64,000 bases of DNA from positions 1 through 64,000 of the forward strand of contig JALHMZ010000002.1 in NCBI GenBank assembly GCA_022843785.1, in the 5' to 3' direction. This document shows, piece by piece, positions 26,858-35,903 of this stretch. Below the pieces are notes generated by a model, which did no database searches, was not told the DNA's origin, and saw only the letters and a list, made by a program, of their open reading frames with translations. Each line of letters opens with the position of its first letter. Position 1 is the stretch's first letter. Source of the DNA: Nitrospira sp. GTDB lineage: Bacteria; Nitrospirota; Nitrospiria; Nitrospirales; Nitrospiraceae. Made by a program: the position numbers and the translations under genes.

Positions 26858-27427
26858 ATGCGCGTTATTGCAGGAACCCATCGAGGCCGTCGTCTTCGTG
26901 GGCCTCAAGGATCCCTGATACGTCCGACCTCAGACCGAGTTCGGGAGGCATTGTTCTCAATTCTTGGCAATCGCCTTCCCGCGGGCCGAGTCCTTGATCT
27001 TTATGCGGGGACCGGAGCGATCGGAATCGAAGCCATAAGCCGAGGCGCCGCGCATGTGACCTGTGTTGAATCCGGTATTGAGGCACTGAAACTCTTGCGT
27101 CAGAATATGCTGGACTGCGGGATAGACCATCACATTACTGTGTACGCGCACACTGTCAAACAATTTCTCAACCGACCGGAACACTGGGAAGGCCCGTACG
27201 ATATCGTATTTGCCGATCCCCCCTATGCTCTCGTACACGATCTGGAATCCTTGTTGACTCAGGCCGTCACCGAGCGCCTCCTGACAACCGACTCCTGGCT
27301 GATCGTTGAGCATGCAGAGAAAACCCTCCTTCCTGTTTCTCTGGGCTCCGCCGCCTATATGCGCCGTTATCGCTATGGCGACACGGCCCTCTCTTTATAT
27401 TCTTCTTCCGGTGCGGCATCGCGATGA
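26858..27427 (+). CDS. rsmD: 16S rRNA (guanine(966)-N(2))-methyltransferase
   Basis: The 189-aa protein begins MRVIAGTHRGRRLRGPQG and has the SAM motif VLDLYAGTGAIGIEAISRG and the catalytic DPPY at 120-123 of N2-guanine methyltransferases. RsmD methylates G966 of 16S rRNA during small-subunit assembly. The stop overlaps coaD by 4 bases (ATGA), the very common rsmD-coaD pair. No ribosome site is obvious before the ATG. Confidence 0.9.
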   Translation: MRVIAGTHRGRRLRGPQGSLIRPTSDRVREALFSILGNRLPAGRVLDLYAGTGAIGIEAISRGAAHVTCVESGIEALKLLRQNMLDCGIDHHITVYAHTVKQFLNRPEHWEGPYDIVFADPPYALVHDLESLLTQAVTERLLTTDSWLIVEHAEKTLLPVSLGSAAYMRRYRYGDTALSLYSSSGAASR

Positions 27428-27912
27428 AGATCGGTGTCTACCCTGGAACCTTTGATCCCGTCACCCATGGTCATACCGATATTATTACGCGAAGCTTACG
27501 TGTCTTTGATAAAGTCATCGTCGCGGTCGCGCCTAATCCAGCTAAGCATCCACTCTTTAATCTTGCTGAACGGCTTGATATGGTGACGCTGGTTATGAAG
27601 GCTGTCGATCAAGTGGAAGTCATCACGTTCGATGGACTCTTAGTCGACTATGTCGAGCGGGCTGGCGCGCATGCTATTATCCGTGGACTGCGCGCTATCT
27701 CAGACTTTGAACACGAATTCCAAATGGCTCTCATCAACCGCAAATTGGCCAGGCATGTGGAAACCGTCTTCCTGATGCCGAGCGAGGAGTATTCATACTT
27801 GTCTTCTACGATCATCAAAGATGTGGCGCACCATGGGGGCAGCTTGGGTGAATTTCTTCATCCTGAAGTAGCACGTCGGCTCCACGAACGAATTCGGAGT
27901 CTCAAATCATGA
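27424..27912 (+). CDS. coaD: Phosphopantetheine adenylyltransferase
   Basis: The 162-aa enzyme adenylates 4'-phosphopantetheine to dephospho-CoA, the fourth step of coenzyme A synthesis. It has the nucleotidyltransferase motif GTFDPVTHGH near the start and YSYLSSTIIKD (the ISSTxIR-like motif) near residue 120. It is coupled at both ends by ATGA overlaps with rsmD and the aminotransferase gene. Confidence 0.95.
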   Translation: MKIGVYPGTFDPVTHGHTDIITRSLRVFDKVIVAVAPNPAKHPLFNLAERLDMVTLVMKAVDQVEVITFDGLLVDYVERAGAHAIIRGLRAISDFEHEFQMALINRKLARHVETVFLMPSEEYSYLSSTIIKDVAHHGGSLGEFLHPEVARRLHERIRSLKS

Positions 27913-29105
27913 AACTTGCCGCACGTGTCGGCCGCATTACGCCTTCCCCGACGCTGGCTATGACTGCAACCGCTAAAGCGATGGCAGCGCAAGGGCTCGA
28001 TGTCGTCGACTTTTCATCAGGAGAACCGGATTTCGACACTCCGGATCCGGTCAAGGCCGCTGCAGAGGCAGCCATTCGGGCCGGTTTCACAAAATACACC
28101 CCGTCGTCGGGCATCGACGAGTTACGCCAAGCCATTATTGACAAGTTGCAGGGCGAACACGGGCTCCGGTATGAGAAGTCGCAAATCCTGGTCTCGTGCG
28201 GTGCGAAGCACTCGCTCTACAACTTAGCGGAAGCGCTTCTTGAAGCCGGCGATGAGGTCATCATTCCGACGCCCTATTGGGTCTCGTATGCCGACCAGGC
28301 TCTGTTGAATGATGCGACGCCGGTTCTTCTGCCCACACATGAATCAAATGGATATGCCATCGATGCGGATGACCTACGGCGACTGGTGACGCCACGAACG
28401 AAGGCCATCATCATCAATAGCCCATGTAATCCAACCGGCGCCACCTATAACCGGAACACACTCGAAGCCATTGCCGATATCGCGATCCGGCATAAGCTAC
28501 TGATCATTTCAGACGAGATTTACGAAAAGGTCTTGTACGATGACGCGACGCACGTGAGCATCGCCACACTCAGTGCCGAAGTGGCGGCGCAGACAGTAAT
28601 TATCAACGGCGTCTCGAAAGCCTATGCCATGACCGGCTGGCGGATCGGCTATGCCGCAGGTCCCAAAGATCTGCTGACGGCAATGGCCAACATTCAAAGC
28701 CAGAGCACATCGAGTCCCTGTTCCATTTCACAAAAGGCTGCCGTCGCAGCATTGCGGCTTGGCCAACCCTTTACGGAAAAGATGGTCGCCGAATTCGATC
28801 GCCGTCGCAAAGTGATGATCGGTCGGTTGAATACAATGCCAGGGGTGACCTGCCGCATGCCGACCGGCGCGTTCTACGCCTTTCCAAACATTAGTGGGGT
28901 TCTTGGCCGAACCGCCCCGACCGGCATCATTCGAACACCCCATGAACTGGCGCAATACCTATTGAAAGACTTCCATGTGGCCGTTGTTCCCGGAGAGCCC
29001 TTTGGAAGTCACCAGCACATCCGGCTTTCCTACGCGACCAGCATGGAATCGATCGAGCGTGGGATGGACCGAGTTGCAACGGCATTCGGCAAGTTAACCG
29101 CCTGA
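27909..29105 (+). CDS. Class I aminotransferase, aspartate (or aspartate/prephenate) type
   Basis: The 398-aa PLP enzyme belongs to subgroup Ib, which includes aspartate aminotransferases of thermophiles and bifunctional aspartate/prephenate aminotransferases. Marks are SSGEPDFDTPDPVKAAA, NSPCNPTGATY, D202 (ISDEIYEKVLYD) and the Schiff-base lysine K237 in NGVSKAYAMTGWRIGY. It starts inside the coaD stop (ATGA). The substrate range cannot be decided by eye. Confidence 0.85.
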   Translation: MKLAARVGRITPSPTLAMTATAKAMAAQGLDVVDFSSGEPDFDTPDPVKAAAEAAIRAGFTKYTPSSGIDELRQAIIDKLQGEHGLRYEKSQILVSCGAKHSLYNLAEALLEAGDEVIIPTPYWVSYADQALLNDATPVLLPTHESNGYAIDADDLRRLVTPRTKAIIINSPCNPTGATYNRNTLEAIADIAIRHKLLIISDEIYEKVLYDDATHVSIATLSAEVAAQTVIINGVSKAYAMTGWRIGYAAGPKDLLTAMANIQSQSTSSPCSISQKAAVAALRLGQPFTEKMVAEFDRRRKVMIGRLNTMPGVTCRMPTGAFYAFPNISGVLGRTAPTGIIRTPHELAQYLLKDFHVAVVPGEPFGSHQHIRLSYATSMESIERGMDRVATAFGKLTA

Positions 29106-29176
29106 GTGACAATTCTATTGACGCGGGGCGGCTTGCCCCATAGAGATGAACAGCGACCTATAAATAAGGAGGCCCG

Positions 29177-29548
29177 GTGCCGATCTACGAATATCTGTGT
29201 CAGGATTGCTCATACCGGTTTGAATTGAAGCAGAGCATGAAAGACGATCCTGTCGCCGCCTGTTCGAAATGCGGAAAATCGGTCAGCCGGATTATTTCTG
29301 CTCCTGCGATCATGTTCAAAGGGAGCGGGTGGTATGTGACGGATTATTCCGACAAGATGAAACCGCCGACGGGCGAATCGTCGGACTCGACATCCGGCAC
29401 GAAGAAAGAACCGGCAGGGACTACTGAGAAGGCGACGCCAGCCTCCCCGGCGCCTGCCACGACGGCTCCGGCAAGCACCCCCTCGACGACCGGCAGCACC
29501 TCGTCCAGCAGTGCCCCCTCATCAGGAACGTCGTCAAGTTCGACCTGA
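29177..29548 (+). CDS. FmdB-type zinc ribbon protein
   Basis: The 123-aa protein has the FmdB/CxxC ribbon MPIYEYLCQDCSYRFELKQS with C8, C11, C29 and C32, followed by AIMFKGSGWYVTDY, as in the FmdB regulatory protein family. The second half (about 60-123) is a Ser/Thr/Pro/Ala-rich disordered tail. Its start is GTG at 29177, with TAAGGAGG before it. Function is unknown in most bacteria; the name comes from a regulator of formamidase. Confidence 0.8.
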   Translation: MPIYEYLCQDCSYRFELKQSMKDDPVAACSKCGKSVSRIISAPAIMFKGSGWYVTDYSDKMKPPTGESSDSTSGTKKEPAGTTEKATPASPAPATTAPASTPSTTGSTSSSSAPSSGTSSSST

Positions 29549-29558
29549 CAGCTCTCTG

Positions 29559-29960
29559 CTACCTCTTAGGAGCCGGCTTTTTCTTCACCGGTTGTTTGGC
29601 CGTAGTTTTCGATGCCGGCTTGACTGGCGCTTTAGCAGCTACCGCTGCCTTTGCCCCTTTGGCGCGCAGCGTATCGACCTGGTGTTGCAGACTCGTAATC
29701 ATCACGGTCTTCTCTCGACTGACCCGACTCATCTCATCAAGTTGCGATTGTAAATCCCGCCGTGCATTCGACAGGTCGTTGATCTGTACCTGGAGTTGCG
29801 CCTTCTCTGTTGCCAGGGTTTGCGTCTCCGATCGAAGTTGCTCGACCTGAGCTTGCAACGCCGGAGGCCAATAGTCGCATCCCGTCATACCCACCAAACA
29901 ACCGAGCCCAAGCGCGACGCCGGCCAATGACATCGCCCGTCTTCTCCCCATGATCATCAT
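29559..29960 (-). CDS. Coiled-coil lipoprotein with basic tail
   Basis: The product (133 aa) starts MMIMGRRRAMSLAGVALGLG with a lipobox-like VGMTGC (lipidated C28). It then forms one coiled coil (about 36-95: LQAQVEQLRSETQTLATEKA and more) and ends in a Lys/Ala/Pro-rich tail (KKKPAPKR), which could touch peptidoglycan or nucleic acid. A longer frame opens at 30089, but GGAGGAGAG directly before the ATG at 29960 supports the inner start. It is the last gene of the leftward purH-purD-tsaC-like series. The function is unknown. Confidence 0.65.
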   Translation of the reverse strand: MMIMGRRRAMSLAGVALGLGCLVGMTGCDYWPPALQAQVEQLRSETQTLATEKAQLQVQINDLSNARRDLQSQLDEMSRVSREKTVMITSLQHQVDTLRAKGAKAAVAAKAPVKPASKTTAKQPVKKKPAPKR

Positions 29961-30027
29961 TTCTCTCCTCCTTACCTCGAATAACCAGGAATGTGAGTCG
30001 ATATCTATTGCAACGTCAACACAGACC

Positions 30028-30672
30028 TCACGTGAGCGACATTCCTGCTGTCTGTAACACGTCCTGTAGCATCTGTCGAGTGACGGCACCTTCGCGAATC
30101 ATGCATGCCGTTTCGCGTGCATCGATGACCGTCGATGGCGGTCCGCCAGGGGTTGGGCCTGCATCAACAACGAGACTGAGGTCTTGTCCCAGACTGTCCT
30201 GTACCTGGTTCGCATATTGCGCAGGTGATTCGCCGGCACGGTTGGCGCTCGTTCCTGTGAGAGGGCCTGTCACTGCTAACAGGTCAACTAACGGGCCACA
30301 CGAGCTGAGCCGCACGCCGATCGTACCGGTCCCCGCGGTCAGATTGCTTGGAAGCGAAGGCGCGGCCGTAAAGAGGATCGTAAGCGGACCGGGCCAGAAC
30401 TTGTCCATCAGAAGTGAGGCAGTACGAGAGACCTTCTGAACCAGCATCGCGAGCTGTCCACGGTTTCCAATCAACACCAGAATCGGTTTACCGTCCGGCC
30501 GGCCTTTGACGCGTAACAATCGGTCTACGGCCTGTGGATTGAATGGATTTACACCAAGACCGTAATAGGTCTCCGTCGGTACCGCCACGATGCCGCCACG
30601 TGCAACGACCTGTTTGACCTGGTCTGATACACGGTGCACGTCACCGGCGCTATATGGAAGGATCTCTGACAT
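30028..30672 (-). CDS. Threonylcarbamoyl-AMP synthase (Sua5/YrdC/TsaC)
   Basis: The 214-aa protein is a YrdC-domain enzyme that makes threonylcarbamoyl-AMP from threonine, bicarbonate and ATP for the t6A37 modification of ANN-decoding tRNAs. Visible motifs are VAVPTETYYGLGVNP, KGRPDGKPILVLI and GTSANRAGESPA. The longest frame starts at a TTG (30687); I use the ATG at 30672. The extra C-terminal Sua5 domain is absent, so it is the short TsaC type. It lies 30 bases after purD. Confidence 0.85.
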   Translation of the reverse strand: MSEILPYSAGDVHRVSDQVKQVVARGGIVAVPTETYYGLGVNPFNPQAVDRLLRVKGRPDGKPILVLIGNRGQLAMLVQKVSRTASLLMDKFWPGPLTILFTAAPSLPSNLTAGTGTIGVRLSSCGPLVDLLAVTGPLTGTSANRAGESPAQYANQVQDSLGQDLSLVVDAGPTPGGPPSTVIDARETACMIREGAVTRQMLQDVLQTAGMSLT

Positions 30673-30702
30673 CCGTACGGAAATCAACCTGCGAATCGCG
30701 GA

Positions 30703-31971
30703 CTAAGAAGTCACCGCGCGATGGGCGATATCCTTTCGATAATGACACCTTTCGAATGAAATGGCGGATACCGCCTGATAGGCTTCCGCTTGTGCTTTCT
30801 TCAATGTTGCTCCCAGTCCGGTAATTCCCAAGACGCGTCCACCGGCAGTCACAACTGCATCATTCTTTCTGGCCGTTCCCGCATGAAAGACAAGAGCATG
30901 TGCAGCCGCCTCGCTCTGCAAGCCATGCAGAGGAAATCCGTTCTGATATTGGCCAGGATATCCGCCCGACGTCATCACAACGCAGACCGCGGTGTCATGA
31001 TGCCATTCGACGCTGAGCTGATCGAGTCGATGTTCAATAACCGCCTCAATGACGTCGAGCAAATCGGTCTTGAGCAAAGGCAGCACCACCTGCGTCTCCG
31101 GATCACCCATGCGAGCATTAAACTCCAACACATAGGGCATGCCATTGACGACCATGAGGCCGGCATAGAGGACTCCCTGGAAGGGTGATCCCAATCGTGA
31201 CATCGTCTCCACAATCGGCTGCAACACTGCGCGGGCGACATGTTCACGAAGCGCCGGTGTGCCGAGCGGCGCCGGACAGTAAGCGCCCATACCGCCGGTA
31301 TTGAGCCCGGTATCGCCATCCCCTACCCGCTTGTGATCTTGCGCCGGCAACATCGGCACAACGGTTTGGCCGTCCGTGAATGCCATGATCGTGAGTTCTT
31401 CACCGTTGAGAAATTGTTCGATCAAGACCTGCTTGCCTGCCTGACCGAAGACGCCTTTCTCCATGGCGTCGATGACTGCCTCGCAAGCCTGCTCTCTTGT
31501 CGTGGCAATGATGACGCCCTTCCCTTGGGCCAGACCGTCCGCCTTGATAACCACAGGCAATTCATGCTGCTCAAGATAGGCCAGCGCCTCGGCTGCCTTA
31601 TCGAAACTTTTTGCCCGCGCAGTTGGAATCTTGGCTTGCGCCATCACATCCTTCGAGAAAGTTTTACTGGCTTCCAACCTCGCTGCATTCTTGGTAGGAC
31701 CAAAAATCTTCAGTTTGGCGCGGCGGAATTCATCGGCAATTCCCAACGCAAGCGGCACTTCCGGTCCGACGACCGTACAGTCAATCTGTTCCCTGATGAC
31801 GAAATCTTTCAGTGCCGCAATATCCTCAGCCTTGATCGGCACACAGGTGGCCATCGATTCAATTCCGGCATTGCCCGGTGCACAGAATAAGACTGGTTTC
31901 CGTGGACTCTGCGCAAGCTTCCACACAATCGTGTGCTCGCGTCCCCCACCGCCGACGACAAGAATTTTCAC
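30703..31971 (-). CDS. purD: Phosphoribosylamine-glycine ligase
   Basis: The 422-aa ATP-grasp enzyme joins glycine to phosphoribosylamine, the second step of purine synthesis. It has VVGGGGREHTIVWKL at the start, the ATP-grasp core (VVIKADGLAQGKGVI) and LEFNARMGDPETQVV. The start is GTG at 31971 with TGAGGAT before it. purH lies upstream in the same direction; the 155-base gap between them holds the palindromic repeat at 32005-32125. Confidence 0.95.
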   Translation of the reverse strand: MKILVVGGGGREHTIVWKLAQSPRKPVLFCAPGNAGIESMATCVPIKAEDIAALKDFVIREQIDCTVVGPEVPLALGIADEFRRAKLKIFGPTKNAARLEASKTFSKDVMAQAKIPTARAKSFDKAAEALAYLEQHELPVVIKADGLAQGKGVIIATTREQACEAVIDAMEKGVFGQAGKQVLIEQFLNGEELTIMAFTDGQTVVPMLPAQDHKRVGDGDTGLNTGGMGAYCPAPLGTPALREHVARAVLQPIVETMSRLGSPFQGVLYAGLMVVNGMPYVLEFNARMGDPETQVVLPLLKTDLLDVIEAVIEHRLDQLSVEWHHDTAVCVVMTSGGYPGQYQNGFPLHGLQSEAAAHALVFHAGTARKNDAVVTAGGRVLGITGLGATLKKAQAEAYQAVSAISFERCHYRKDIAHRAVTS

Positions 31972-32004
31972 AGAATAATCCTCAGGGAAACGATTTTATT
32001 TGAA

Positions 32005-32125
32005 GGATGTTCAAACGGCTTTCCAGCAAGGCCGCAGGCGAAGGTAAAACCCGAGGCGTAGCCTCTGGGCTACGTTGAGGATTTTGCCAAGCCGAGAACG
32101 AAGCTGGAGAGGCGTTTCAACATCC
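32005..32125. repeat. Long palindromic repeat (REP/MITE-like, Nitrospira type)
   Basis: The 121-base element begins GGATGTTCAAACGGCTTTCCAGC and ends with the matching GCTGGAGAGGCGTTTCAACATCC; the inner arms GGCGTAGCC and GGCTACGTT also pair around a TCTG loop. About two thirds of the two roughly 58-base arms match. The element stops 1 base before the purH stop codon. I recall similar dispersed palindromes, framed by GGATGTT and AACATCC, from Nitrospira genomes. As RNA it would fold into one long hairpin that could stabilise or end the purH message. Confidence 0.8.
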
Positions 32126-32126
32126 G

Positions 32127-33680
32127 TTAGTGGCGGAAGTGGCGCATGCCCGTCAGAATCATTGCCAAACCATGTTCATCCGCGGCTTTGACAATTTCGG
32201 CATCACGGATTGACCCGCCCGGCTGAATGACCGCAGTAATTCCCGCTTGTGCCGCCGCATCGAGGCCGTCACGGAACGGGAAAAACGCGTCGGAGGCCAT
32301 GACGCAACCTTTGACCGGCATCTGCGCCTTCATGGCGGCAAGCTTGACGCTATCCACCCGGCTCATCTGTCCCGCGCCGATCCCGACCGTTTGCCCGGGC
32401 TTGGCGTAGATGATGGCGTTTGACTTCACGTGTTTACAGACTTTCCACGCAAAGGCGCAGGCGGCGTACTCTTCGTCCGTCGGCTTGCGAACGGTCGGCA
32501 CCTTCAGCGATCTCAGATCTGTCAGGACACCGAGATCACGATCCTGCACGATTAATCCACCAACAAGCTTCTTCAAATCATAGCCGTCTTGTTTGACCTT
32601 GGTGAGTGGACCGACGTCCAAGAGACGCAAGTCCTTCTTCCGCTTCAATTCGGCCAACGCATCCTCAGCAAAGCCGGGGGCAATGACCACTTCGACGAAT
32701 GTGGAGGTAATCTCCTTCGCCGCCGCCAGATCAACCGGTCGATTGAATGCAATCACACCGCCGAAGGCCGACACAGGATCGGTCTCCCGCGCCTTCACAT
32801 AGGCCTCAACCGGCGTCGATCCGAGCGCCACGCCGCAAGGATTGTTATGTTTGATGATCGCGACCGCGCACTCATCATATTCTTTCGCCAGCTCCAGGGC
32901 CGAATTGGCGTCGAGGAAATTGTTGTAGGACATGGCCTTGCCGTGCAAGATCGTGCCACGAGAGACCGACGGTTCATTTGAACTGAGCTCGCGGTAGAAC
33001 GCACCCTGCTGATGCGGATTTTCGCCGTAGCGGAGCGTCTCTGCCAACTCAAACTGGAGCGACAGCACTTTGGGGAACTTGTTTTCCTCGCCCTGCACCT
33101 GTTTCTCCAAATAGCCGGCAATCAAGCTGTCGTAACGCGCCGTATGCTGGAATACCTTCATCGCCAATTCACGACGTAGCGCACGCGTCATGGTATTTCC
33201 CTTGATAGCATCCAACACTCTGGAATAGTCCGACGGATCGACCAACACCAGCACATCCTCATGATTCTTTGCCGCCGAACGGAGCATCGACGGTCCGCCG
33301 ATGTCGATATTCTCAATCGCATCATCAAAATGGCAATCGGGCTTGGCGATAGTGGCTTCGAAGGGATAGAGATTGACGACAACGACATCGATCGGGCCGA
33401 TATTGTGTTGCGCCATCTGGTCGACGTGGGCCGGAAGCGAGCGACGCCCCAGCAAGCCGCCGTGAATCTTCGGATGCAGTGTCTTCACACGGCCATCCAG
33501 AATTTCCGGCGAACCGGTATAGGCCGCCACATCCGTGACCTTGATGCCCGCCTCGCGGAGGGCCTTCGCCGTCCCGCCAGTCGACAAAATTTCCGCGCCA
33601 AGCGCTTCGAGCCCCTTGGCCATCTCGACAACACCAGTCTTTTCAGAAACGCTGATCAACGCCCGCTTGATGCCGGCCAT
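32127..33680 (-). CDS. purH: Bifunctional AICAR transformylase / IMP cyclohydrolase
   Basis: The 517-aa enzyme performs the last two steps of IMP synthesis. The N-terminal MGS-like cyclohydrolase domain begins [20 protein letters not shown]; the C-terminal transformylase has [13 protein letters not shown] and the C-terminal segment ending GMRHFRH. The long frame starts at 33752, but ATG 33680 has AAGGAGCGG before it and matches the family N-terminus. purD follows after the palindromic repeat. Confidence 0.95.
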   Translation of the reverse strand: MAGIKRALISVSEKTGVVEMAKGLEALGAEILSTGGTAKALREAGIKVTDVAAYTGSPEILDGRVKTLHPKIHGGLLGRRSLPAHVDQMAQHNIGPIDVVVVNLYPFEATIAKPDCHFDDAIENIDIGGPSMLRSAAKNHEDVLVLVDPSDYSRVLDAIKGNTMTRALRRELAMKVFQHTARYDSLIAGYLEKQVQGEENKFPKVLSLQFELAETLRYGENPHQQGAFYRELSSNEPSVSRGTILHGKAMSYNNFLDANSALELAKEYDECAVAIIKHNNPCGVALGSTPVEAYVKARETDPVSAFGGVIAFNRPVDLAAAKEITSTFVEVVIAPGFAEDALAELKRKKDLRLLDVGPLTKVKQDGYDLKKLVGGLIVQDRDLGVLTDLRSLKVPTVRKPTDEEYAACAFAWKVCKHVKSNAIIYAKPGQTVGIGAGQMSRVDSVKLAAMKAQMPVKGCVMASDAFFPFRDGLDAAAQAGITAVIQPGGSIRDAEIVKAADEHGLAMILTGMRHFRH

Positions 33681-33851
33681 GGTTCCGCTCCTTGAATTAA
33701 TCGATATGGAAGGTCGCACGTTAACGCACGAAAGGCTGGCGAAGAATAGCAAATGGGTCGAGGAAGTTCAAGGTGAGGATAACCACATGAACAAGCCAGA
33801 ACATTCTCCTGTTAGGCCCTGATCCCCTTGAGGTCGGAGGCTCCACCTGTC

Positions 33852-33908
33852 AAGCCATCTGAAGTTCTTACCAGCGCCCTCTTCGTTGCGTCATCTGACA
33901 TTCTTACC
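33852..33908. repeat. Left end of the IS: two tandem copies of the terminal motif
   Basis: Copy 1 contains GCCATCTGAAGTTCTTACC (33854-33872); copy 2 contains GCGTCATCTGACATTCTTACC (33888-33908). The transposase stop codon (33891-33893) is inside copy 2. Confidence 0.75.
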
Positions 33909-35273
33909 ACGGTCGACGGGCACCACCCGCCCCGTCATGGTCCCGTCCTTGGCGTTAGCCGACTCGGCGATCGTCGATCCTGAGCCAATTGTGTGCGTCG
34001 CTGTGGTGGCCGACGTGATGCGCGACTGGGGGGCCCGAGGACTGAACGTCCAGCCGCGCCACCGGACGCCCCGTGGCGAGGCGGCCTGCGGCGCCCGACT
34101 GCGCAGACTCATCACGCAATCCAGGTGCGTGGCAATCCGTTGGGCGAGGACAAAGGGATCGGTGTGCCGAAAGAGGCGCTCAAGGGCGGCCACCGAGGCG
34201 GCATCAGCCGCCGCGCAGGCGCGGACCCGCGCAAACGGCGTCTGCGGGTGATCATGGCGGCGCAGCAGACGCGAGCCCCGCCGCTCTTTGCGCAGCAATT
34301 TCATCGACGGTTGAAACAGATTCTGAAAGCACCGCAGCTCCGCGTAGAGCGCATTGAGGGCGCGTTGCGCCTCGGGTGTGTCGTAGCGATCCCAGCCGAC
34401 AAGCTTGCGCACATGCGTCCAGTTCTTTTGCTCCACATGCGCGTTATCATCTTTCTTATAGGGCCGCGAGCGGGTGAACTGGATGCCCCGCTCCTGGCAG
34501 AACGCGACGAGATGCCCATTGATGAACTCGCTCCCGTTATCGGAATCCACCCCGCGCACGGCGAAGGGGAGGTGCTCGGCGATGGTCGTCAGCGCCTGCA
34601 GAATCCCGTGCTGCCCTTTGCCCCTGACGGCCTGCCGCTCCACCCAGCCGGTGTGAATGTCCACGGCATCGAGCGTGTGCAGGAACTCACCCGCCGCCGA
34701 GGCCCCGGAGTGGGACACGAGATCAATTTCCAAATACCCGGGCTGCGTCACGTCCCAATGATCCGTCTTGAGCGGCACCAGATGTTTCAGCAACGTGCCT
34801 GGCCGCGTGGTCCCATAGAGCCGGCGCTTCAGCCGCTGTTTGCGCGCCTGCAGACGCCGATCGATCTGCCGGGCACTGATGGCAAGCAGGTGGCGGGCCA
34901 CGGTGGGAGTCAGGGGCCGCCGCTGCTGGACCCACGGGAGCCAGATGGGCAGGGCCGCCTTCAACCGCGGTGCACACAGATAGCCCGACTGCTCCCAGAT
35001 CCAGGCCAGCACGCTGATGACCTCGGCACTGTAGGTCGGGCGCCGGTGTGGTACGCGCCGGGGACGAAGCCGGGGGGACTGCCGGCGCGTCAACAACCCA
35101 ATGGCATACTTCCGGTGATAGCCACACATCCGTGTCACTTCATCCAAGAGCGCCGAGCGCGTCACGCGGTCGGCCCGTTGATACCGCTCCCACATTACCG
35201 CCAGATACTCCTGCTTCGATCGTCGCGCCATGCCACTCGCCTCCATCCGCACCCTCCTTCGGCCCCACACCAT
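33891..35273 (-). CDS. IS transposase, DDE integrase type
   Basis: The 460-aa protein has an N-terminal HTH region (about 15-75, RMCGYHRKYAIGLLTRR), and an integrase core with the three acidic residues in YLEIDLVSHSG, GVDSDNGSEFINGHL and KKDDNAHVEQKNW. It then has a C-terminal domain ending in a Pro/Arg-rich tail that extends into the left end repeat. It is intact and shows no frameshift, so the element may be active. The true start may be the inner ATG at residue 15 (MARRSKQEYLAVMW). A 436-aa frame on the opposite strand is its shadow. Confidence 0.85.
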   Translation of the reverse strand: MVWGRRRVRMEASGMARRSKQEYLAVMWERYQRADRVTRSALLDEVTRMCGYHRKYAIGLLTRRQSPRLRPRRVPHRRPTYSAEVISVLAWIWEQSGYLCAPRLKAALPIWLPWVQQRRPLTPTVARHLLAISARQIDRRLQARKQRLKRRLYGTTRPGTLLKHLVPLKTDHWDVTQPGYLEIDLVSHSGASAAGEFLHTLDAVDIHTGWVERQAVRGKGQHGILQALTTIAEHLPFAVRGVDSDNGSEFINGHLVAFCQERGIQFTRSRPYKKDDNAHVEQKNWTHVRKLVGWDRYDTPEAQRALNALYAELRCFQNLFQPSMKLLRKERRGSRLLRRHDHPQTPFARVRACAAADAASVAALERLFRHTDPFVLAQRIATHLDCVMSLRSRAPQAASPRGVRWRGWTFSPRAPQSRITSATTATHTIGSGSTIAESANAKDGTMTGRVVPVDRGKNVR

Positions 35274-35285
35274 GCAGGACTGGAG

Positions 35286-35347
35286 GGTAAGATTTGCAAA
35301 TGACGCAACGATCTGTCCCTGGGTAAGATTCTAGATGGCGCAATACG
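35286..35347. repeat. Right end of the IS: two tandem copies of the terminal motif
   Basis: GGTAAGATTTGCAAATGACG (from 35286) and GGTAAGATTCTAGATGGCGC (from 35322) are inverted relatives of the left copies. The outer pair shares GCCATCT and TCTTACC; the inner pair shares TGCGTCAT and TCTTACC. Confidence 0.75.
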
Positions 35348-35577
35348 CTCCATTGACAGGAACAGTCTTGGTTCTATAGGCTGAGGGGGACGTATTGAGC
35401 CACGCCGACTGTCTCATCGCTCGCGCATCCCTCCCCTTCCCGCGCGCCTGATTCCCCGGTCTCCGCCGCTACTACGCCAGAGTCTCTCTCTGTAACCGTC
35501 TGACCGACGCACATCCTCTATGGATGTTGATCGATGCAGGTTGGGAGGCTCCCACCATTTCACCGAAGGAGTTCATT

Positions 35578-35820
35578 GTGAATCAGGAACAGTTCGGACA
35601 ATTCTGGAATCAACTCAAAAAACCGCTGATGGCAAAATGGGATAAGATTACCGATGAGGATCTCGTTGAGATTCAAGGCAATTGGGCACAATTTGGCATC
35701 GTCCTTCAAAAACGGTATGGAGAGCTTCAGAAAGAGGACGTGACCACGTGGGCCAATCGCCGGTATTCTCATTGGACCGGGAACTATATCGGCTATAAAG
35801 ACCCAGCGCCTGGCGCATAA
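35578..35820 (+). CDS. CsbD-like small stress protein
   Basis: The 80-aa product begins MNQEQFGQFWNQLKKPLMAK (GTG start at 35578, AAGGAG 7-8 bases before) and carries DLVEIQGNWAQFGIVLQKRY, the repeat-type pattern of the CsbD family. CsbD is a general-stress protein of unknown function in Bacillus; the end NRRYSHWTGNYIGYKD is a conserved extension in many Gram-negative relatives. A longer in-frame start at 35524 has no ribosome site. It heads a group of three small genes. Confidence 0.75.
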   Translation: MNQEQFGQFWNQLKKPLMAKWDKITDEDLVEIQGNWAQFGIVLQKRYGELQKEDVTTWANRRYSHWTGNYIGYKDPAPGA

Positions 35821-35903
35821 CCGCCACCGATTCATGGCGTCGCCTGTGACCATGTCACGGCACTACGGCGTAATGCCACCTTGTGTACAACGGGAGACCT
35901 ACG

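Larger units (their letters stand above)
33848..35358. mobile_element. Insertion sequence with duplicated end repeats
   Basis: The element carries one DDE transposase gene. Its ends read TGTCAA (from 33848) and TTGACA (to 35358). Each end carries two copies of a 20-25-base motif, both ending TCTTACC toward the inside: left 33852-33872 and 33884-33908, right (inverted) 35286-35310 and 35322-35347. TGT...ACA ends recall the IS481 and IS21 families; no IstB partner is present. I see no target-site duplication (CCACC before, GGAAC after). It sits between purH and the small genes at 35578, and its G+C is visibly higher than its surroundings. Confidence 0.75.

Noticed and set aside
26677..26997. 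106-aa rightward frame overlapping rsmD
   Set aside because: It overlaps the rsmD start in another frame and has no family-like segment.
33993..35303. 436-aa rightward frame opposite the transposase
   Set aside because: It mirrors the GC-rich transposase gene. It has no recognisable domain, while the leftward frame has a full DDE core.
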